From: Porphyrobacter sp. SLTP
GTDB lineage: Bacteria > Pseudomonadota > Alphaproteobacteria > Sphingomonadales > Sphingomonadaceae
NCBI RefSeq assembly: GCF_009905735.1
Contig: NZ_JAAALE010000012.1
Coordinates: 1 to 64,000 of the forward strand
Direction: 5' to 3'
Length of the DNA stretch: 64,000 bases
Position numbers and translations under genes: made by a program. This document shows, piece by piece, positions 24,542 to 36,857 of the stretch. Position 1 is the first letter of the stretch. Every line of letters starts with the position of its first letter. Below the pieces are notes generated by a model. That model worked only from the letters and a program-made list of their open reading frames with translations. It had not been told where the DNA came from and searched no databases.

Positions 24542-26104
24542 CTATTCCACCCCGCCCAACCGTGCCGCCTCTTCGCGCAGATCGGTCTTGAGCAGCTTGC
24601 CGATGTGGCTGCGCGGCATTTCCGCAATCGGGTGGAGCGCCGCGAGGCGCTGGGTCTTGCCGAGCCGCGCGTTCACCGCCGCCATGATCGCCTCAGGGTC
24701 AGGCGCGCCGTCCTTCAGCACCACGAAGCCGACGGGGCTCTCTCCCCACTTGCGCGACGGCATCCCGACCACCGCCGCCTCGGCGACGCCGGGTTCCTTG
24801 CACAATTCGGCTTCGAGATCGGAAGGATAGATGTTGAACCCGCCCGAGATGATCATGTCCTTGGCGCGGCCGACCAGTTCGACGAAGCCTTCCGCGTCCA
24901 CCCGGCCAATGTCGCCCATCCGCATCCACGCCTCGCCGGTGGCAGGGTCGATCCACTGCGCTTCAGCGGTCTTGTCGGGGCGGTTCTTGTAGCCACTCAT
25001 CATGGTGAGGCTGCGGCCGACCATGTTGCCGGGGGTGCCGGGCGGCACTTCACGGTCCTCGTCGTCGAGCACCTTCAACTCGCTGCCCGGCGCGGGCCGG
25101 CCCACGGTGTGAAGCTTATCAGGGAATTCGTGCGCGGCGAGCAGGCACACGACCCCGCCCTCGGTCATCGAATAGATCTCGATCAACCCTCCGGGCATCC
25201 GCTTCAGCACCTCACGCTTGAGTTCCGCCGAGAACGGCGCGGAGGTGCAGTATTTGAGCTTGAGGCTCGTCAGGTCGAAGTCATCGAAGCCTGCAAAGTC
25301 CATCAGCCGCTGATATTGCACCGGCACCAGCATGGTGATCGTCGTGCGGTCGGCTTGAGCAAAGGCCAGCCACTTCGCGCAATCGAACTTGCCCATCACC
25401 CGCACGCAGCCCCCCGCCAGCAGCACCGGCAGGAAGGCGACCATCGTGGTGTTCGAATAGAGCGGTGTCGAGGCGAGCGAGCGCACCTCGATCCCGGCGC
25501 CGAGGTAACTCAGCGCGGTCGGCGCGAATTGCCGCCAGCGCATCTGGTGCGAATGGACAATGCCCTTGGGGATGCCGGTCGTGCCGCTGGAATAGATGAT
25601 GTTGAACGGGTCTTTGGGCTCCGGCACGAAGGCCGGCGCGCGGGTGCCGGGAGGAGCCATCCACTGATCGATGCTCTCCAGCGGCACACGGATCAGGTCA
25701 GCCATGAAGTCGGCGCCGAGTTCCGCCGCCTTGGCCGCATCGATGAAGAGATGGATCGCGCCCGAATCCTTCGCCATCCCCGCAAGCTGTTCGGGCGAGG
25801 CACTGGTTGTCAGCGGCGCCGCCACGCCGCCAGCGCGCATCGCGGCGAGGAACACAAGCGCATATTCGACCGTGGAGGTGCCGAGGATCGCGACCGATTG
25901 CCCGCGTTGCAACCCGGTCTCCACCAGCCGCGCCGCCAGCCGTTCGACCAGCCCGACGAGCTCGGCCCAGTAAACCTCGCGCTTTTCGTCGACGAGGGCG
26001 AGGTCATCGCCCTTGATGCGGCTCCATTCCATCAGGATGTTGGGGAAGCTGCCGAAGGGTTCGGCAAGGCGGCTCATCATCAGGTCGTGGCTCATGGGGG
26101 CCAT
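24542..26104 (-). CDS. Class I adenylate-forming enzyme (acyl-CoA synthetase-like)
   Basis: A 520-aa enzyme activating a carboxylate with ATP, probably to a CoA thioester. Motifs: IIYSSGTTGIPKGIVHSH (P-loop-like A3), EIYSMTEGG (A5), WMRMGDIGRVD (A7), GRAKDMIISGGFNIYP (A8) and the C-terminal SHIGKLLKTDLRE with the catalytic Lys (A10). The chain of motifs fits medium- or long-chain and aromatic acyl-CoA ligases; the substrate cannot be read. It is divergent from the PIG-L gene; the hairpin at 24493 lies between its stop and the small plus-strand ORF. Confidence 0.9.
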   Translation of the reverse strand: MAPMSHDLMMSRLAEPFGSFPNILMEWSRIKGDDLALVDEKREVYWAELVGLVERLAARLVETGLQRGQSVAILGTSTVEYALVFLAAMRAGGVAAPLTTSASPEQLAGMAKDSGAIHLFIDAAKAAELGADFMADLIRVPLESIDQWMAPPGTRAPAFVPEPKDPFNIIYSSGTTGIPKGIVHSHQMRWRQFAPTALSYLGAGIEVRSLASTPLYSNTTMVAFLPVLLAGGCVRVMGKFDCAKWLAFAQADRTTITMLVPVQYQRLMDFAGFDDFDLTSLKLKYCTSAPFSAELKREVLKRMPGGLIEIYSMTEGGVVCLLAAHEFPDKLHTVGRPAPGSELKVLDDEDREVPPGTPGNMVGRSLTMMSGYKNRPDKTAEAQWIDPATGEAWMRMGDIGRVDAEGFVELVGRAKDMIISGGFNIYPSDLEAELCKEPGVAEAAVVGMPSRKWGESPVGFVVLKDGAPDPEAIMAAVNARLGKTQRLAALHPIAEMPRSHIGKLLKTDLREEAARLGGVE

Positions 26105-26188
26105 GCATAATCAGCCCAGCTCCTCGCGCAAAGGATTTGCGAAGTGGCTCGCACAAGTGGCAGGAAGCGCGGCTAGGAGAGGGACATA

Positions 26189-26947
26189 ATGCGCACCGCA
26201 ATCACCATCACGCTTGGAGCGTTGGCGCTCTGCCCGGCGCAAGGGCAGAGTGCGCCGCCGGAGCCGCAACGCGTGCTGGTGGTGCTGGCCCACCCTGATG
26301 ACGAATTGCCGATGGCCCCAGCGATAGCCTCGCTGGCGCGGCAGGGGGCGGATGTTGCCATCTACTACGCGACTGCTGGCGATGCCGGGCCGGGCGTTTC
26401 GCGCCTTTCGCCGGGTGCCGCTCTGGCAGAGCGGCGCATTGCCGAAGCGTGGTGTGCTGTCGAGGCGCTGGGGGTGGAGACCTTGCTGGGTGCCGAGCAT
26501 CCCGATGGCAAGTTGGGCCTTGCCGCGCATCAGGAAGGCAGCCCGGCGCGGGCGCTGGCAGCGGCGTTCAAGGAGCAGTTCGCGCTGTCCGACCTGATCC
26601 TCACCTGGGGGCCGGATGGCGGCTATGGCCACGCTGATCACCGCATGGTGAGCGCGCTCGCGACGCAGGCGGTGCAGGCCATGCCCGCCGCCGAGCGCCC
26701 CAAATTGCTCTATGTCGGCATCCCCGCAGGCAAACTGCCGCCGGTGGCGGAAATGGCGCAATGGGCCACAACCGATCCGGCGCTGCTGACCGAAAGCATC
26801 CCCTACACCCCCGCCGATCTCGAAGCCGCCAAGGCCGCTGCCGCGTGCCATGTCACCCAGTTCGATGACGCCACCCGCGCCGGGATGATGCCGCTGTTCG
26901 ATGCGACAATGTGGCGCGGCGCAGTGCATTTCCGCCCGGCGTTCTGA
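26189..26947 (+). CDS. PIG-L family deacetylase, exported
   Basis: A 252-aa protein with an N-terminal signal-like segment (ITITLGALALCPAQGQSA) and the zinc-binding motif AHPDDE at residues 34-39, followed by AIYYATAGDAG and the late GYGHADHRM His residues. PIG-L/LmbE proteins are zinc deacetylases of N-acetylglucosamine-type groups; here the enzyme probably acts outside the cytoplasm. The acceptor is unknown. It precedes gyrB by 87 bp. Confidence 0.88.
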   Translation: MRTAITITLGALALCPAQGQSAPPEPQRVLVVLAHPDDELPMAPAIASLARQGADVAIYYATAGDAGPGVSRLSPGAALAERRIAEAWCAVEALGVETLLGAEHPDGKLGLAAHQEGSPARALAAAFKEQFALSDLILTWGPDGGYGHADHRMVSALATQAVQAMPAAERPKLLYVGIPAGKLPPVAEMAQWATTDPALLTESIPYTPADLEAAKAAAACHVTQFDDATRAGMMPLFDATMWRGAVHFRPAF

Positions 26948-26994
26948 CGCCATCGACCAAGCGCCCTGAACATTCGTGGAAAAGCGGCCCTTGA

Positions 26995-29643
<2,649 letters not shown>

Positions 29644-29656
29644 ATCCGGAGCAGCA

Positions 29657-30799
29657 ATGGCGACCCAACCCCACCGTACCGAGGAACTGCAACAGACCAG
29701 CTTTCTGATCATCCTCGCGGTGGTCACTCTGCTGATGGCCGTGGTGATCTATCCCTTCGCCCAGCCCCTGTTGTGGGCGGGGCTGGCGGCGATCATGTTC
29801 CAGCCGCTCTATCGCAATGTGCTGCGGCGCCTGCGCGGCCGTCGCAATCCGGCCGCAGGGCTTTCGCTGCTGATCATCTTCATCCTGGTGCTGGTGCCCG
29901 CGGCATGGGTGGCCTCGATGGTGATCCAGCAAGCCTTTGTGCTGGTCACCACCTTGCAACAGCAGCCCATCGACCTCGCGGCGCTGTTCGACACGGTTTA
30001 CACGCGGCTGCCGCAGTTCGCCCGCGAAGCGGTGGATCGCAGTGGCTGGGCCGATATCGCGATGGTGCAGACGCGCTTGCAGGAATTGCTGACCGAAAGC
30101 GCCGGGATGATCGCATCGCAGGCTGTCTCGATCGGCAGCGGGGCGCTGAGCTTCTTCCTCTCCTTCGGCGTGGCGCTGTATGTGATGTTCTTCCTGCTGC
30201 GCGATGGCGAGCGGATCGGGCGCACCGTGCTGTGCGCTGTCCCGGTCGAACGCAGCATCGCCGACCGGCTGGCCGAGCGGTTCCTCGGCATCGTGCGCGC
30301 CACGATCAAGGGCACCGGCGTAGTTGCCCTAGTGCAGGGCGCGCTCGGCACGGTGACACTGATGATCGCGGGTGTGCCCTCGGCCTTGCTGTTCGGGGTG
30401 ATCATGGCGATTTTCGCGCTGGTGCCGGTGATCGGATCGGGCGCAGTGTGGGTGCCGGCCGGACTGTATCTGCTGATTACGGGCGAGACTTGGCAGGGGC
30501 TATTCGTGCTGCTGACCGGGTTCTTCGTCATCTCGTCAGCCGACAATGTGCTGCGCCCGATTCTGGTCGGCCGCGATACCGGAATCCCTGACTGGATCAT
30601 CCTCATCACCACGCTGGGCGGGATCAGCTTCGTCGGCTTTTCGGGCATCGTGCTCGGGCCACTGGTGGCGGGGCTGTTCCTTGCGAGCTGGTCGATCCTG
30701 CGCGAACAGCGCGAGCAGGACGAGGAAACGGTGCGTCAACACGGCATCTCGGTCGACGCTTCAGGCCACGCGCCTGATAGTCCCGCTGCGGCTGGCTGA
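29657..30799 (+). CDS. AI-2E (PerM-like) family transporter
   Basis: A 380-aa polytopic membrane protein, start taken at 29657 (MATQPHRTEEL, CCGGAGCAGCA upstream). The family pattern is visible: two N-terminal helix pairs, a soluble loop, then LLRDGERIGRTV, LVQGALGTVTLMIAGVPSALLFGVIMAIFALVPVIGSGAVWVPA and the last motif GISFVGFSGIVLGPLVAGLFLA. Members move varied substrates including autoinducer-2 or act as sodium-proton exchangers; the substrate here is unknown. It lies immediately after gyrB and before an M50-like gene. Confidence 0.9.
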   Translation: MATQPHRTEELQQTSFLIILAVVTLLMAVVIYPFAQPLLWAGLAAIMFQPLYRNVLRRLRGRRNPAAGLSLLIIFILVLVPAAWVASMVIQQAFVLVTTLQQQPIDLAALFDTVYTRLPQFAREAVDRSGWADIAMVQTRLQELLTESAGMIASQAVSIGSGALSFFLSFGVALYVMFFLLRDGERIGRTVLCAVPVERSIADRLAERFLGIVRATIKGTGVVALVQGALGTVTLMIAGVPSALLFGVIMAIFALVPVIGSGAVWVPAGLYLLITGETWQGLFVLLTGFFVISSADNVLRPILVGRDTGIPDWIILITTLGGISFVGFSGIVLGPLVAGLFLASWSILREQREQDEETVRQHGISVDASGHAPDSPAAAG

Positions 30800-30802
30800 C
30801 CC

Positions 30803-31588
30803 ATGCAGCCGCTTGTCACTCCCGGCTCGCAGGGTGAAGCGATCGGACGGCTGGTCGTCGCCGGTCTGGTGGTGACGATGCTGCCCGCGCTGCCGTTTGG
30901 CACCTACCTCATCTACCCCTTCGCGATCCTGACGACGTGGTTTCACGAAATGGGCCACGGCCTTACCGCGATGCTGCTCGGCCAGCATTTCGAACAGCTG
31001 ATGATCTTCCCCAATGGCTCAGGCGTGGCCGAGAGCCAGGTCTCGGGCGAGGCGTCGCGCTTCACCCATGCGGCGATCGCGGCAGGTGGCCCGATCGCGC
31101 CGAGCGCGGTGGGGGCGCTGCTGATCGTCGCCAGCGCCCATCCCAAGGCGTGGCGACCGGTGCTGTGGCTGTCCGCGGCAGTCATTCTTGCCAGCGTGCT
31201 GATCTGGGTGCGCTCGCTGACGGGGCTATGGGTGCTGCCACTGGTCGCGGGAATCCTTGGCCTGATCGCATGGCGGGCCTCCCCTGCCTTTGCGAGGTTC
31301 AGCCTGCAATTCCTGGGCGTGCTCGGCGCCATGTCGATGCTGCGCGATTTCAATTACCTGTTCACCGAGCAGGGCATGGTGGACGGGCAGGCGATGATTT
31401 CGGACACCGGACAGATCGAAGCTGCGCTGGGCCTGCCGCACTGGTTCTGGGCCGGGGTGATCCTGCTGATCTCCGGCGTGATGGTGGGCGCCGCGCTCAA
31501 ATATGCGCTGGCCGAACACCGGTTGCGCCCGCCGCCCCGCAAGCTTCCCGCCAACGTGCTGCAATTCAAGCGGGACCCCAAACGCTGA
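30803..31588 (+). CDS. M50-like integral-membrane metalloprotease
   Basis: A 261-aa protein with several membrane segments. The zinc motif HEMGH (in TTWFHEMGHGLTAMLLG) sits about residue 48 inside a hydrophobic stretch, as in M50B site-2-protease-like enzymes, with the later FNYLFTEQGMVDGQAM segment offering an Asp. Substrate unknown; M50 proteins usually cut membrane-bound regulators. It starts 3 bp after the AI-2E stop and is probably co-transcribed. Confidence 0.82.
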   Translation: MQPLVTPGSQGEAIGRLVVAGLVVTMLPALPFGTYLIYPFAILTTWFHEMGHGLTAMLLGQHFEQLMIFPNGSGVAESQVSGEASRFTHAAIAAGGPIAPSAVGALLIVASAHPKAWRPVLWLSAAVILASVLIWVRSLTGLWVLPLVAGILGLIAWRASPAFARFSLQFLGVLGAMSMLRDFNYLFTEQGMVDGQAMISDTGQIEAALGLPHWFWAGVILLISGVMVGAALKYALAEHRLRPPPRKLPANVLQFKRDPKR

Positions 31589-31635
31589 CGCTTTCGGCAG
31601 TCCCGCTGGCCGCGCCGGAGCGGTAAAGTGGCACC

Positions 31636-32145
31636 ATGGACATGATCGAACTCGCCGACCGGCTCGCCATTGCCGAAACCCTTGCGCTCTATTGCCGCGG
31701 GATCGACCGCTGCGATCCCGAACAGCTCGCGGCAGTGTTCACGCCTGACGCTGTGATCGACTATGGCGACGGCGCGAAGCCCATCGCCGATGTGATCCCC
31801 GGACTGATGGCGGGCCTCGGCTCCATGCGCCTCACCCAGCACAATATCAGCAACACCGTGATCCGGATCGCGGGCCTGACTGCGCGGGCTGAAACCAACT
31901 GCGTCGCGCTCCACATCATCCCCACGCCCGATGGCGAGATCGAACTCGTGGTCGGCGGGCGCTATCTCGACACGCTGGCGAAGCGCGAAGGCCGCTGGCA
32001 GATCGCCGAGCGGCTCTACGTCATGGACTGGAACCGCACTGCGCCTGCGACGATGCAGCTGGAAGGCGGGCTGTTCGATGGCTTGCAGCGCCGCGGCGCG
32101 CGTGGGGCAGGCGATCCGTCAGCAGCGTGGTGGGACGCGGCTTAG
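31636..32145 (+). CDS. SnoaL-like (NTF2-fold) protein
   Basis: A 169-aa protein: the opening ELADRLAIAETLALYCRGID, then AAVFTPDAVIDYG, a central TQHNISNTVIRIAG and the late GGRYLDTLAKREGRWQIAER fit the NTF2/SnoaL-like_4 group, including limonene-epoxide-hydrolase-like and dehydratase/isomerase members. Substrate unknown. It overlaps the 3' end of the convergent TetR gene by 4 bp (32142-32145). Confidence 0.85.
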   Translation: MDMIELADRLAIAETLALYCRGIDRCDPEQLAAVFTPDAVIDYGDGAKPIADVIPGLMAGLGSMRLTQHNISNTVIRIAGLTARAETNCVALHIIPTPDGEIELVVGGRYLDTLAKREGRWQIAERLYVMDWNRTAPATMQLEGGLFDGLQRRGARGAGDPSAAWWDAA

Positions 32146-32780
32146 GACGCAACCTTCAACGTGTTCACGCCCGAGGCATCGGCCCCGGCTTCACCCGACA
32201 AGCCGATGAACATCGTGTCGACGATCCGCGCCAGCTTCTTCTCGGACAGCTTGTCGCCGAGATAGATCAGCGCATCGGGCAAGGTGTAGTTCGAGATCAT
32301 CTGGTTAATCAGCGACAGCGCCTCGTCAATCTCCAGCCCCGCGAAATAGCCATCGGCCTGCGCTTCGGCGATCAACTCGCACAGGTAATGATCGGCGAGA
32401 TCGACGTAGGAGCGCACCCGTTCGAAATTGGCCGCGCCCATTTCGCACAGGATGCTGAAAAAGTGCGGATCGGCGCGGAAGCGTTCCTGCGAGATCACGA
32501 AGCGGCGGCGGAAGAATTCGTACATCTTGCGCGGCGGCGGCAGGTTGGTGGCGAGCACCTCTTCCATCACCTGCAACTGCGGGGCGAACCACGTCTGCGC
32601 CACCACATCGAACAGATCGTCGTAATCGGCAAACAGCGCTTCGAAGCGCGCGCGGGTCAGCCCGCTTTCGGCCATCGCGACCGTCCAGGGGATTTCCGAG
32701 CCGCGCTCCTTGACCAGATCGAGCACATGCCGCGCGATCCGCTCGCGTTCGGCTTCCCGGGCCGTTTCGTTCAATCCCAT
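32142..32780 (-). CDS. TetR/AcrR-type transcriptional regulator
   Basis: Start at 32780 (MGLNETAREAERERIARHVL) with GAGGAGG before it; a longer start at 32882 is unlikely. The N-terminal helix-turn-helix (WTVAMAESGLTRARFEALFADYDDLFDVV) is TetR-like though divergent from the canonical helix pair; the rest is the ligand-binding domain with the late LIYLGDKLSEKKLARIVD. It lies convergent with a SnoaL-like gene; its target is unknown. Confidence 0.82.
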   Translation of the reverse strand: MGLNETAREAERERIARHVLDLVKERGSEIPWTVAMAESGLTRARFEALFADYDDLFDVVAQTWFAPQLQVMEEVLATNLPPPRKMYEFFRRRFVISQERFRADPHFFSILCEMGAANFERVRSYVDLADHYLCELIAEAQADGYFAGLEIDEALSLINQMISNYTLPDALIYLGDKLSEKKLARIVDTMFIGLSGEAGADASGVNTLKVAS

Positions 32781-32904
32781 GTCGGTCGCGCCTCCTCGCG
32801 CAACCGCCAACATAGGCGAAGCGGGCGCAGGCCGGAAGAGGCGCTCGTCGATTTTTGTGCGACGCAGCAAGGGAAAGCTCATGGCGGAGAGACGGTTGAG
32901 CGGC

Positions 32905-33705
32905 CTATCCGTTCCGCGGCGGCATCGGGAAAAACGCCGAGGTGCGGCGCTTGTATTCGGCGTATTTGTCGCCCTTGGTCTTGTCGAGGCCCTTCTCCAG
33001 CAGGGTGACGCCCGACCATTTGGTCAGCGTGAAGCTGAGGAACAGCGGGCCGATGATCGTCGCCAGCGCGTACCACCAACCGGCCGCAGCACAGGCCAGC
33101 CAAATGCCCCACCACGCGGCAAAATCGCCGAAATAGTTGGGGTGGCGGGTGTAGCGCCACAGCCCGGTGTCGAGCACCTTGCCGTGATTGGCCGGATCAG
33201 CCTTGAAGCGGGTCAGCTGCCAATCGCCCACCCATTCAAAGAACACGCCAACGCTCCACAGGGCGAAACCCGCCCATGCCAGCGGCGGGATCGGAGAGGG
33301 TTCGGGGCTGGCGAGGATGCCGACCTGCGCCGGGCTCGACACCGCAAACAGCAGCACCGCCTGCATCAGCCACACGCGAGTCAGCGCGGCGCGGGCGAAG
33401 TTTCCGGCCTCACGATCCTTCTTGAGGATCATCTTGTAGCGCTTGTCCTCGCCTTCCTTGCGCCAGCGCAGGAACAGATACCCGCCGAGCCGGAAGCCCC
33501 ATGCCGCCGTCATCAGCATGATCAGCGTCGCCAAAGCGCCCGGCCCGCCGGGCACGTGCAGCCAGCTCGCCACCGCAAGGATGCCCATCCCCGCGCCCCA
33601 GAAGGCGTCGATGAAGCTGACATCGTCGATTTTCACGCTGATCGCCCACTGGATCAGCACCAGCACCAGCAGGATCGCGGCATTCAGGGCGAGGAGTTCA
33701 AACAT
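32905..33705 (-). CDS. DUF1295 / steroid 5-alpha-reductase-like membrane protein
   Basis: A 266-aa polytopic protein, start at 33705 (MFELLALNAAILLV). The C-terminal signature WRYTRHPNYFGDFAAWWGIW is the DUF1295 pattern, related to isoprenylcysteine methyltransferases and steroid reductases; its substrate is likely a membrane lipid but unproven. The start overlaps the stop of the acyltransferase gene by 8 bp, so the two are coupled. Confidence 0.9.
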   Translation of the reverse strand: MFELLALNAAILLVLVLIQWAISVKIDDVSFIDAFWGAGMGILAVASWLHVPGGPGALATLIMLMTAAWGFRLGGYLFLRWRKEGEDKRYKMILKKDREAGNFARAALTRVWLMQAVLLFAVSSPAQVGILASPEPSPIPPLAWAGFALWSVGVFFEWVGDWQLTRFKADPANHGKVLDTGLWRYTRHPNYFGDFAAWWGIWLACAAAGWWYALATIIGPLFLSFTLTKWSGVTLLEKGLDKTKGDKYAEYKRRTSAFFPMPPRNG

Positions 33706-34339
33706 CGTTCTTTCCGGCAATAATGTCGCGCGCCTGTTGTTCGAGCACCTTGAAGCGCTCGTAATCGGGCAGCTTGGCGCGGAACCATTCGGCGATTTTC
33801 AGCAGGTCTTCGCCGTAATTACCGGTCGGCAGCATCGGCGGGCCGAAGCTGACAATCTTGGCGGCGTTATCGGCAAAGGCAGGGACGATCGGCACATTGG
33901 CTGCGCGGGCGATATGATAGAAGCCGGAGCGCCACTTGCCGTCCGACTTGCGGGTGCCCTCGCACGCGATCACCAGCGCCAGTTCATCGCGCGCCGCGAA
34001 TTCGGCGGCGACCTGTTCAGTGGCGTTGGCGCTCTTGCGGCGGTCAACCGGGATGCCGCCCATATCGAGCATGAAGTTCTTCATGATCCCCTGGAACAGC
34101 GTGTGCTTGCCCATGAAATTGGGCTTCACGCCTTCCTCATGCGTCGCCCCGGTAAAGAACACGAAATCCCAGTTCGATGTATGCGGCGCGCCGGCCAGCA
34201 CATACTTCTTCAGATGCTTGGGCAGAGGAGAATCGATCCGCCACCCCCGCGCATACCAGATGGCCAGAATGATCCGCCGCACGATGCGCGACAGCAGCGT
34301 GGGCTTGCGCAACGGCGCAGGGTTCAATGGTTTGTGCAA
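33698..34339 (-). CDS. PlsC-type lysophospholipid acyltransferase-like protein
   Basis: A 213-aa protein with the acyltransferase blocks APHTSNWDFVFF (the HX4D catalytic motif), MLDMGGIPVDRRKSAN, ELALVIACEGTRKS (EGTR) and VPIVPAFADN. It transfers an acyl chain in membrane-lipid synthesis, acceptor unknown. Start taken at the TTG 34339, 8 bases after GGAGGGG; a TTG at 34357 is the other choice. It overlaps the DUF1295 gene. Confidence 0.85.
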   Translation of the reverse strand: MHKPLNPAPLRKPTLLSRIVRRIILAIWYARGWRIDSPLPKHLKKYVLAGAPHTSNWDFVFFTGATHEEGVKPNFMGKHTLFQGIMKNFMLDMGGIPVDRRKSANATEQVAAEFAARDELALVIACEGTRKSDGKWRSGFYHIARAANVPIVPAFADNAAKIVSFGPPMLPTGNYGEDLLKIAEWFRAKLPDYERFKVLEQQARDIIAGKNDV

Positions 34340-34419
34340 GCGGTGCGCCCCTCCCAAAGGCCTGACCCTTGTGGCTTAACTTGGGTTAGATACGCAAGGG
34401 GTTGGGGGAGGGTTTCAAC

Positions 34420-36027
34420 CTACATCCGGAACACGCCAAATGCAGGCCGCTCAGGGATTGGCGCTTCGAGGCAGGCGGCAAACGCCAGCCCCAGCACATC
34501 GCGGGTCTGCACCGGGTCGACCACGCCGTCGTCCCACAGGCGGGCAGTGGCGTAGTAGGGGTTGCCTTCGTCCTCGTATTTCTGGCGGATCGGGGACTTG
34601 AAGGCCTCGGCCTGCTCCAGGGTCCAGCTGTCAGCGTCGCGGTGGACTGTCGCCAGTACTGAAGCGGCTTGCTCGCCGCCCATCACCGAGATGCGCGCAT
34701 TGGGCCAGGTGAACATGAAACGCGGCGAGTACGCCCGCCCGCACATCCCGTAATTGCCCGCGCCGAAGCTGCCGCCGATCACCACGGTGACCTTCGGCAC
34801 GGTCGCGGTGGCAACCGCGGTGACCAGCTTCGCGCCATGCTTGGCGATGCCCTCCGCCTCGTATTTCCCGCCGACCATGAAGCCCGAGATGTTCTGGAGG
34901 AAGAGCAGCGGAATGCGGCGCTGGCAGGCAAGCTCGATAAAGTGCGCGCCCTTCTGCGCGCTCTCGGAAAACAGCACGCCGTTGTTGGCGAGGATCGCGA
35001 CCGGCATCCCCCAGATATGGGCAAAGCCGCACACCAGCGTGGCGCCGTAGTGCTGTTTGAACTCGTGGAACTCGCTTCCGTCCACGAGGCGCGCGATCAC
35101 TTCCTTCACGTCATAGGGCGCGCGAACATCCTCGGGGATGAGGGCGTAGAGGTCCTCGGCGTCATACTTGGGTGGCCGCGGGTCCTTCAGCGCCACATCC
35201 TTCGCCGCGCCGGTGTTCGCGCCCAAGTGACTGACGATATCGCGCACGATGGTGAGCGCGTGTTCGTCGTTTTCGGCCAAGTGGTCGACCACGCCGGACT
35301 TCTTTGCGTGCAGGTCACCGCCGCCGAGGTCCTCGGCAGTGATTTCCTCGCCCGTCGCGGCCTTCACCAAGGGCGGGCCGGCGAGGAAGATCGTGCCCTG
35401 ATTGCGTACGATCACGCTCTCGTCCGACATGGCGGGCACATAAGCGCCGCCTGCGGTGCAGCTTCCCATGACGCAGGCGATCTGCGGGATGCCGAGGGCG
35501 CTCATGTTCGCCTGATTGAAGAAGATCCGGCCAAAGTGGTCGCGGTCCGGGAAGACCTCCGCCTGATGCGGCAGGTTCGCCCCGCCCGAGTCCACCAGAT
35601 AGATGCACGGCAGGCGGTTCTCTTGCGCGATCTCCTGCGCGCGCAGGTGCTTCTTGACCGTCATCGGGTAGTACGTGCCGCCCTTCACGGTCGCATCATT
35701 GCACACGATCATGCACTGGCGGCCCGAGACGCGCCCCACCCCGGTGATGATCGAGGCGCCGTTGACGTCGCCCTCATACATCCCGTTGGCGGCAAGCTGG
35801 CCGATCTCAAGGAAGGGCGAGCCCGGATCGAGCAGCCGTTCAACCCGCTCACGCGGCAGCAACTTGCCGCGCGAGACATGGCGTTCACGGTGCTTCTCCG
35901 GCCCGCCCAGCGCCGCTTCAGCGACGGCGGCGCGCAATTGCTGGGCGAGCGCGTGGTTGTGCGCAAACCGGGCCTTGGCCTCGGGGCTTTCGCGGTCGAG
36001 TTTCGTGGTAAGGGTGGGGGCGGTCAT
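34420..36027 (-). CDS. mccB: Methylcrotonyl-CoA carboxylase, beta (carboxyltransferase) subunit
   Basis: A 535-aa carboxyltransferase that carboxylates 3-methylcrotonyl-CoA in leucine breakdown. Conserved parts: [58 protein letters not shown] and [19 protein letters not shown], all closer to MCC-beta than to propionyl-CoA carboxylase. It lies downstream of isovaleryl-CoA dehydrogenase (three small genes between) on the same strand, supporting leucine catabolism. The biotin-carrying alpha subunit is not in the window; an acyltransferase follows instead. Confidence 0.93.
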   Translation of the reverse strand: MTAPTLTTKLDRESPEAKARFAHNHALAQQLRAAVAEAALGGPEKHRERHVSRGKLLPRERVERLLDPGSPFLEIGQLAANGMYEGDVNGASIITGVGRVSGRQCMIVCNDATVKGGTYYPMTVKKHLRAQEIAQENRLPCIYLVDSGGANLPHQAEVFPDRDHFGRIFFNQANMSALGIPQIACVMGSCTAGGAYVPAMSDESVIVRNQGTIFLAGPPLVKAATGEEITAEDLGGGDLHAKKSGVVDHLAENDEHALTIVRDIVSHLGANTGAAKDVALKDPRPPKYDAEDLYALIPEDVRAPYDVKEVIARLVDGSEFHEFKQHYGATLVCGFAHIWGMPVAILANNGVLFSESAQKGAHFIELACQRRIPLLFLQNISGFMVGGKYEAEGIAKHGAKLVTAVATATVPKVTVVIGGSFGAGNYGMCGRAYSPRFMFTWPNARISVMGGEQAASVLATVHRDADSWTLEQAEAFKSPIRQKYEDEGNPYYATARLWDDGVVDPVQTRDVLGLAFAACLEAPIPERPAFGVFRM

Positions 36028-36032
36028 AAGTC

Positions 36033-36515
36033 TCAGCCAATCTTCCTGAGCGTGAGGGCATAGCTTTGCGCCACGCCCTTATCGTCGGTCCAGTTCTGGG
36101 TCACTTCGACAGTCTCGCTATCCAGCCGCCGCCAGGTGAAGGCGCTGGGCGCGTTGACGGGGGCGAAGCTGGCGAGGCCGTCCTCGATCCGGTCGGCGAC
36201 CCAGGTGAACTCGCCCCAGGTCGAGGTGATGCGACCATCCTCCAGCGCGACGGTGCTGCCGTCGACGATCTTGGAGAACGTCTCGTCAGCATGGCGCTCA
36301 CTCACCAGCGTGGTGGGGCCGGTGCGCCGATAGGCCTCGTAGAAGGGCTTGCCGTCCGGACCGGTGCCAATCCAGCGGCCGAGCAGGAAGTCGAGCTTGT
36401 CGAGGTCTGAAGCGGTGAACATCGCAATCTCCTGTTTCGCAGCGGCAGGCGGCACGGGCGCGCATGCGGCGATCGCCAGTGCAGCGGCAACCAAAAGCTC
36501 CCCGCCCCGCATCAC
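36033..36515 (-). CDS. Exported hypothetical protein (lipocalin-like)
   Basis: A 160-aa protein with a signal ([20 protein letters not shown], lipobox-like AAC) and a beta-rich domain [59 protein letters not shown]. The pattern resembles DUF6265/DUF1579-type domains. GTG at 36515 and ATG at 36512 are both possible; the GTG overlaps the stop of the preceding gene. It ends 5 bp before the mccB start. Confidence 0.75.
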   Translation of the reverse strand: MMRGGELLVAAALAIAACAPVPPAAAKQEIAMFTASDLDKLDFLLGRWIGTGPDGKPFYEAYRRTGPTTLVSERHADETFSKIVDGSTVALEDGRITSTWGEFTWVADRIEDGLASFAPVNAPSAFTWRRLDSETVEVTQNWTDDKGVAQSYALTLRKIG

Positions 36516-36817
36516 CGCTTGCGCACAAACTCAGCCCGCAGCACCAGTCCTTTGATGCCGGGGTATTTGCAGTCGATCTCCTGCGCATCACCGGTGAGGC
36601 GGATCGACTTGATGAGCGTGCCCTGCTTCAATGTCTGGCCCGCGCCCTTGACCTCGAGATCCTTGATCAGCGTCACCGCATCGCCGTCAGCGAGCAGGTT
36701 GCCAACCGCATCGCGAACTTCCACCCGGTCCGCATCGGCCTGTTTGGCCGCCTGTTCGGACGCCAGCATCCACTCGCCGCTCGCCTCGTCATAGACGTAG
36801 TCTTCGTCGGTGCTCAT
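36512..36817 (-). CDS. PhnA-like protein without zinc ribbon
   Basis: A 101-aa protein. The C-terminal 70 residues (VEVRDAVGNLLADGDAVTLIKDLEVKG, LKQGTLIKSIRLTGDAQEIDCK and ending AEFVRK) are the PhnA domain. In longer relatives an N-terminal four-Cys zinc ribbon precedes; here it is replaced by an acidic stretch with no cysteines. Despite the name, PhnA is not shown to act on phosphonates; role unknown. Its stop overlaps the next gene's start (GTGA). Confidence 0.85.
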   Translation of the reverse strand: MSTDEDYVYDEASGEWMLASEQAAKQADADRVEVRDAVGNLLADGDAVTLIKDLEVKGAGQTLKQGTLIKSIRLTGDAQEIDCKYPGIKGLVLRAEFVRKR

Positions 36818-36857
36818 GCGTGGCTCTTCCGTTTCGGAGTGAGGTTGAAGGATGGCG